Assembly (NCBI GenBank): GCA_021780935.1
Contig: JAJXXT010000002.1
Coordinates: forward strand, 1-16,754
Length of the DNA stretch: 16,754 nucleotides
Source of the DNA: Pseudomonadota bacterium
GTDB taxonomy: Bacteria > Pseudomonadota > Alphaproteobacteria > Acetobacterales > Acetobacteraceae
Direction: 5' to 3'
Below are positions 15,270 through 16,754 of this stretch, one piece after another; position 1 is the stretch's first letter; each line of letters starts with the position of its first letter. Below the pieces are notes generated by a model that did not search any database, had not been told where the DNA came from, and worked only from the letters and a program-made list of their open reading frames with translations. A program made the translations under genes and the position numbers.

Positions 15270-16412
15270 ATGGAACCAGGATGGTTGACGAGAGGTTTCG
15301 CGCGCCTCGCCAAACCGCTGGTCTTCATGCTGATCGTGGTGCCGACGCTATTCGCCGCCTGCCCCGCCAGCGCACAGGTGCGGATCAAGGACATTGCCGA
15401 TGTCGAGGGCGTGCGCGACAACCAGCTCATCGGCTACGGGCTGGTGGTGGGCCTCAACGGCACCGGCGACAAGCTGAACAACGCGGTGTTCACCCGCCAG
15501 TCGCTGGTCGGCATGCTGGAGCGGCTCGGCGTCAACACCCGCGACCTCACCAGCCAGTTGCAGACCAAGAACGTGGCGGCGGTCATGGTGACGGCGGAGC
15601 TGCCGGCCTTCGCGCAGACCGGCAGCCGCATCGACGTGCACGTGGCATCCCTCGGCGATGCCACCAACCTCACCGGCGGCACGCTGCTGGTCACCCCACT
15701 GCTGGCCGCCGACGGCGAGGTCTATGCGGTGGCCCAGGGACCGATGACCACCGGCGCCATCGCCGCCAAGGGGGCGGCCGGCTCGGTGACGCAGGGCGTG
15801 CCGACGGCAGGGCAGATCGCCAACGGTGCGACCGTGGAAAAGGAGATCGGCTACCGTCTGGGCGCGCATCCGCTGGTGCGGCTGGGCCTGCGCAACCCCG
15901 ACCTCACCACCGCCGAGCGCATTGCGCGCGTGATCGACCAGGCGTTCGCCAGCCATATCGCGCGCGCCACCGACCCGAGCACGGTTGACCTCAACCTCAC
16001 CGGCCGCAACGTCGTGGCCTCACTGGCGCGCATCGAGGATTTGCGGGTCAAGCCGGACATGCCAGCGGTGGTGGTGGTCGATGAGTCCTCCGGCACCATC
16101 GTGATGGGGGCGCATGTGCATGTCTCGACGGTGGCGATCGCGCAGGGCAACCTGACCGTCCGCGTGACCGAAACGCCGCAGGTGAGCCAGCCCGGCCCGT
16201 TCTCCAACGGCAGCACCGTGACGGTGCCGCGCACCGCGATCCAGGTCAGCAAGGGCAAGGGCAAGAAGCTTGGCATTCTCGCCGCCAACGTGACGTTGCG
16301 TGACCTGGTGACCAGCCTCAACGCGCTCGGCGTGGCACCGCGCGACATGATCAGCATTCTGGAGGCGATCAAGGCCGCGGGCGCGTTGCAGGCGGACCTC
16401 GTGGTGCGATGA
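15270..16412 (+). CDS. flgI: Flagellar P-ring protein FlgI
   Basis: FlgI forms the P ring around the flagellar rod in the peptidoglycan layer. From ATG 15270 the product has 380 residues, normal for the family. It has a Sec signal peptide: basic start, hydrophobic core around LVFMLIVVPTLF, and likely cleavage after PASA. The mature part begins QVRIKDIADVEGVRDNQLIG, then GYGLVVGLNGTGD. Later family segments include GDATNLTGGTLLVTPL, VEKEIGYRL, VVVDESSGTIVMGAHV and VSQPGPFSNG. ATG 15252 would add six residues, but the predicted sigma-54 start site falls on it. The 3' end overlaps the next gene by ATGA. P-ring assembly normally needs the chaperone FlgA, which is not in the window. Confidence 0.96.
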   Translation: MEPGWLTRGFARLAKPLVFMLIVVPTLFAACPASAQVRIKDIADVEGVRDNQLIGYGLVVGLNGTGDKLNNAVFTRQSLVGMLERLGVNTRDLTSQLQTKNVAAVMVTAELPAFAQTGSRIDVHVASLGDATNLTGGTLLVTPLLAADGEVYAVAQGPMTTGAIAAKGAAGSVTQGVPTAGQIANGATVEKEIGYRLGAHPLVRLGLRNPDLTTAERIARVIDQAFASHIARATDPSTVDLNLTGRNVVASLARIEDLRVKPDMPAVVVVDESSGTIVMGAHVHVSTVAIAQGNLTVRVTETPQVSQPGPFSNGSTVTVPRTAIQVSKGKGKKLGILAANVTLRDLVTSLNALGVAPRDMISILEAIKAAGALQADLVVR

Positions 16413-16636
16413 TCAGCGTCACCGCGAAACCGGACCAGGCTCGTCTTGCCGCCGCCGCGCGCGATTTCGAGGGGGTGGCGCTGGGCGAGCTGTTCCAGCC
16501 GATGTTCGCGACCCTGGGCAAGGCGAGCGGGAAGTTCAGCGGCGGCGCGGGCGAGGCGCAATGGATGCCGATCCTGGCCCAGGAGATCGGCAAGGCGGTG
16601 GCGAAGTCGGGCGGGCTGGGGCTCGCGGGGGTATAG
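16409..16636 (+). CDS. Short rod-binding protein (FlgJ N-terminal domain type)
   Basis: This 75-residue protein resembles the N-terminal rod-binding domain of FlgJ. AAAARDFEGVALGELFQPMF (14–33) matches the helix that opens this domain, and GAGEAQWMPILAQEIGKAVAKSGGLGLA (47–74) its closing part. The C-terminal glucosaminidase domain of gammaproteobacterial FlgJ is absent, as is usual in alphaproteobacteria, where a separate lytic enzyme such as SltF does the peptidoglycan cutting. It is shorter than the usual rod-binding proteins of about 100 residues. Its ATG overlaps the flgI stop (ATGA), so translation is coupled. A GGGG/CCCC hairpin with TAT/ATA extension spans its stop codon (16628–16646), without a T-run. 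Confidence 0.85.
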   Translation: MISVTAKPDQARLAAAARDFEGVALGELFQPMFATLGKASGKFSGGAGEAQWMPILAQEIGKAVAKSGGLGLAGV

Positions 16637-16652
16637 CGATATCCCCATGACT

Positions 16653-16754
16653 TTACACTCCAGGCAGCACCCCGTGTAGCTGGGCGACGGTGGCGGTCGC
16701 CGCAGTGGTCGTTACCCCCGATCGCGACGGGCCGTCGATAGGGGTCGCATCATT
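16653..16754 (-). CDS. Possible C-terminal end of a minus-strand gene entering from the right edge (tentative)
   Basis: On the minus strand a frame is open from the window edge for 33 codons to a TAA at 16655–16653, ending in AATATVAQLHGVLPGV. It would converge with the rod-binding gene. Third-position GC is about 73% by hand count (24 of 33 codons), lower than I would expect from the strongly GC-rich codons of the neighbours, and 33 codons without a stop is not significant in GC-rich DNA. I recognise no family. The remaining 118 nt after the rod-binding gene contain nothing else I can support. Confidence 0.2.
   Translation of the reverse strand, partial: NDATPIDGPSRSGVTTTAATATVAQLHGVLPGV

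Overview
This window is high-GC bacterial DNA from a motile alphaproteobacterium. Family Acetobacteraceae or a close relative is my best guess. The main evidence is a FliX-type flagellar regulator (a family known from alphaproteobacteria) next to flgI, a DksA lacking most zinc cysteines, and the neighbourhood secG–tpiA / ppiD–trpE. The taxon is inferred from gene content and protein resemblance, not from a marker gene. No RNA gene, insertion sequence, phage gene or CRISPR array was seen. Coding density is very high, and the longest gap between genes is about 160 nt.

Layout. (1) Positions 1–1100, minus strand: tpiA followed by secG, which runs off the left edge. (2) Positions 1249–4676, plus strand: a PpiD-like membrane-anchored periplasmic chaperone overlapping trpE by an ATGA junction. 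No trpG follows. A perfect 13-bp x 3 tandem repeat lies just before ppiD. (3) Positions 4738–11914, plus strand: a LacI-family repressor, an RraA/HMG-aldolase-family protein, malate synthase G, and two tandem AbgB-like M20 amidohydrolases of identical length (473 aa, about 89% identical). This looks like a catabolic block. The gap before malate synthase holds an interrupted inverted repeat with a competing alternative pairing, and the gap before the first amidohydrolase holds a perfect GTTGCGCAAC palindrome. (4) Positions 11928–14181: msrA and an enoyl-CoA hydratase overlapping by TTGA on the minus strand, then a second, divergent hydratase/isomerase paralogue on the plus strand. (5) Positions 14248–16636, flagellar end: dksA and fliX on the minus strand, and flgI plus a very short FlgJ-N-like rod-binding protein on the plus strand. 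A good sigma-54 promoter match lies in the fliX–flgI gap and affects which flgI start is believable.

How they work together. Region 3 may form a regulated unit: the amidohydrolases would release amino acids or acids from amide or peptide-like substrates, the RraA-like aldolase would make pyruvate or oxaloacetate-level products, and malate synthase would condense glyoxylate with acetyl-CoA. This linkage is inference from order and strand only. Region 5 fits the Caulobacter scheme, in which FliX couples assembly of the basal body to the sigma-54 activator FlbD, which in turn drives genes for later structures such as the P ring.

Most of the window is ordinary core metabolism and flagellar genes. 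I do not see a clear new defence or mobile system. The points most worth a second look are the recombining amidohydrolase pair, the glcB leader structure, and the sigma-54/flgI start.
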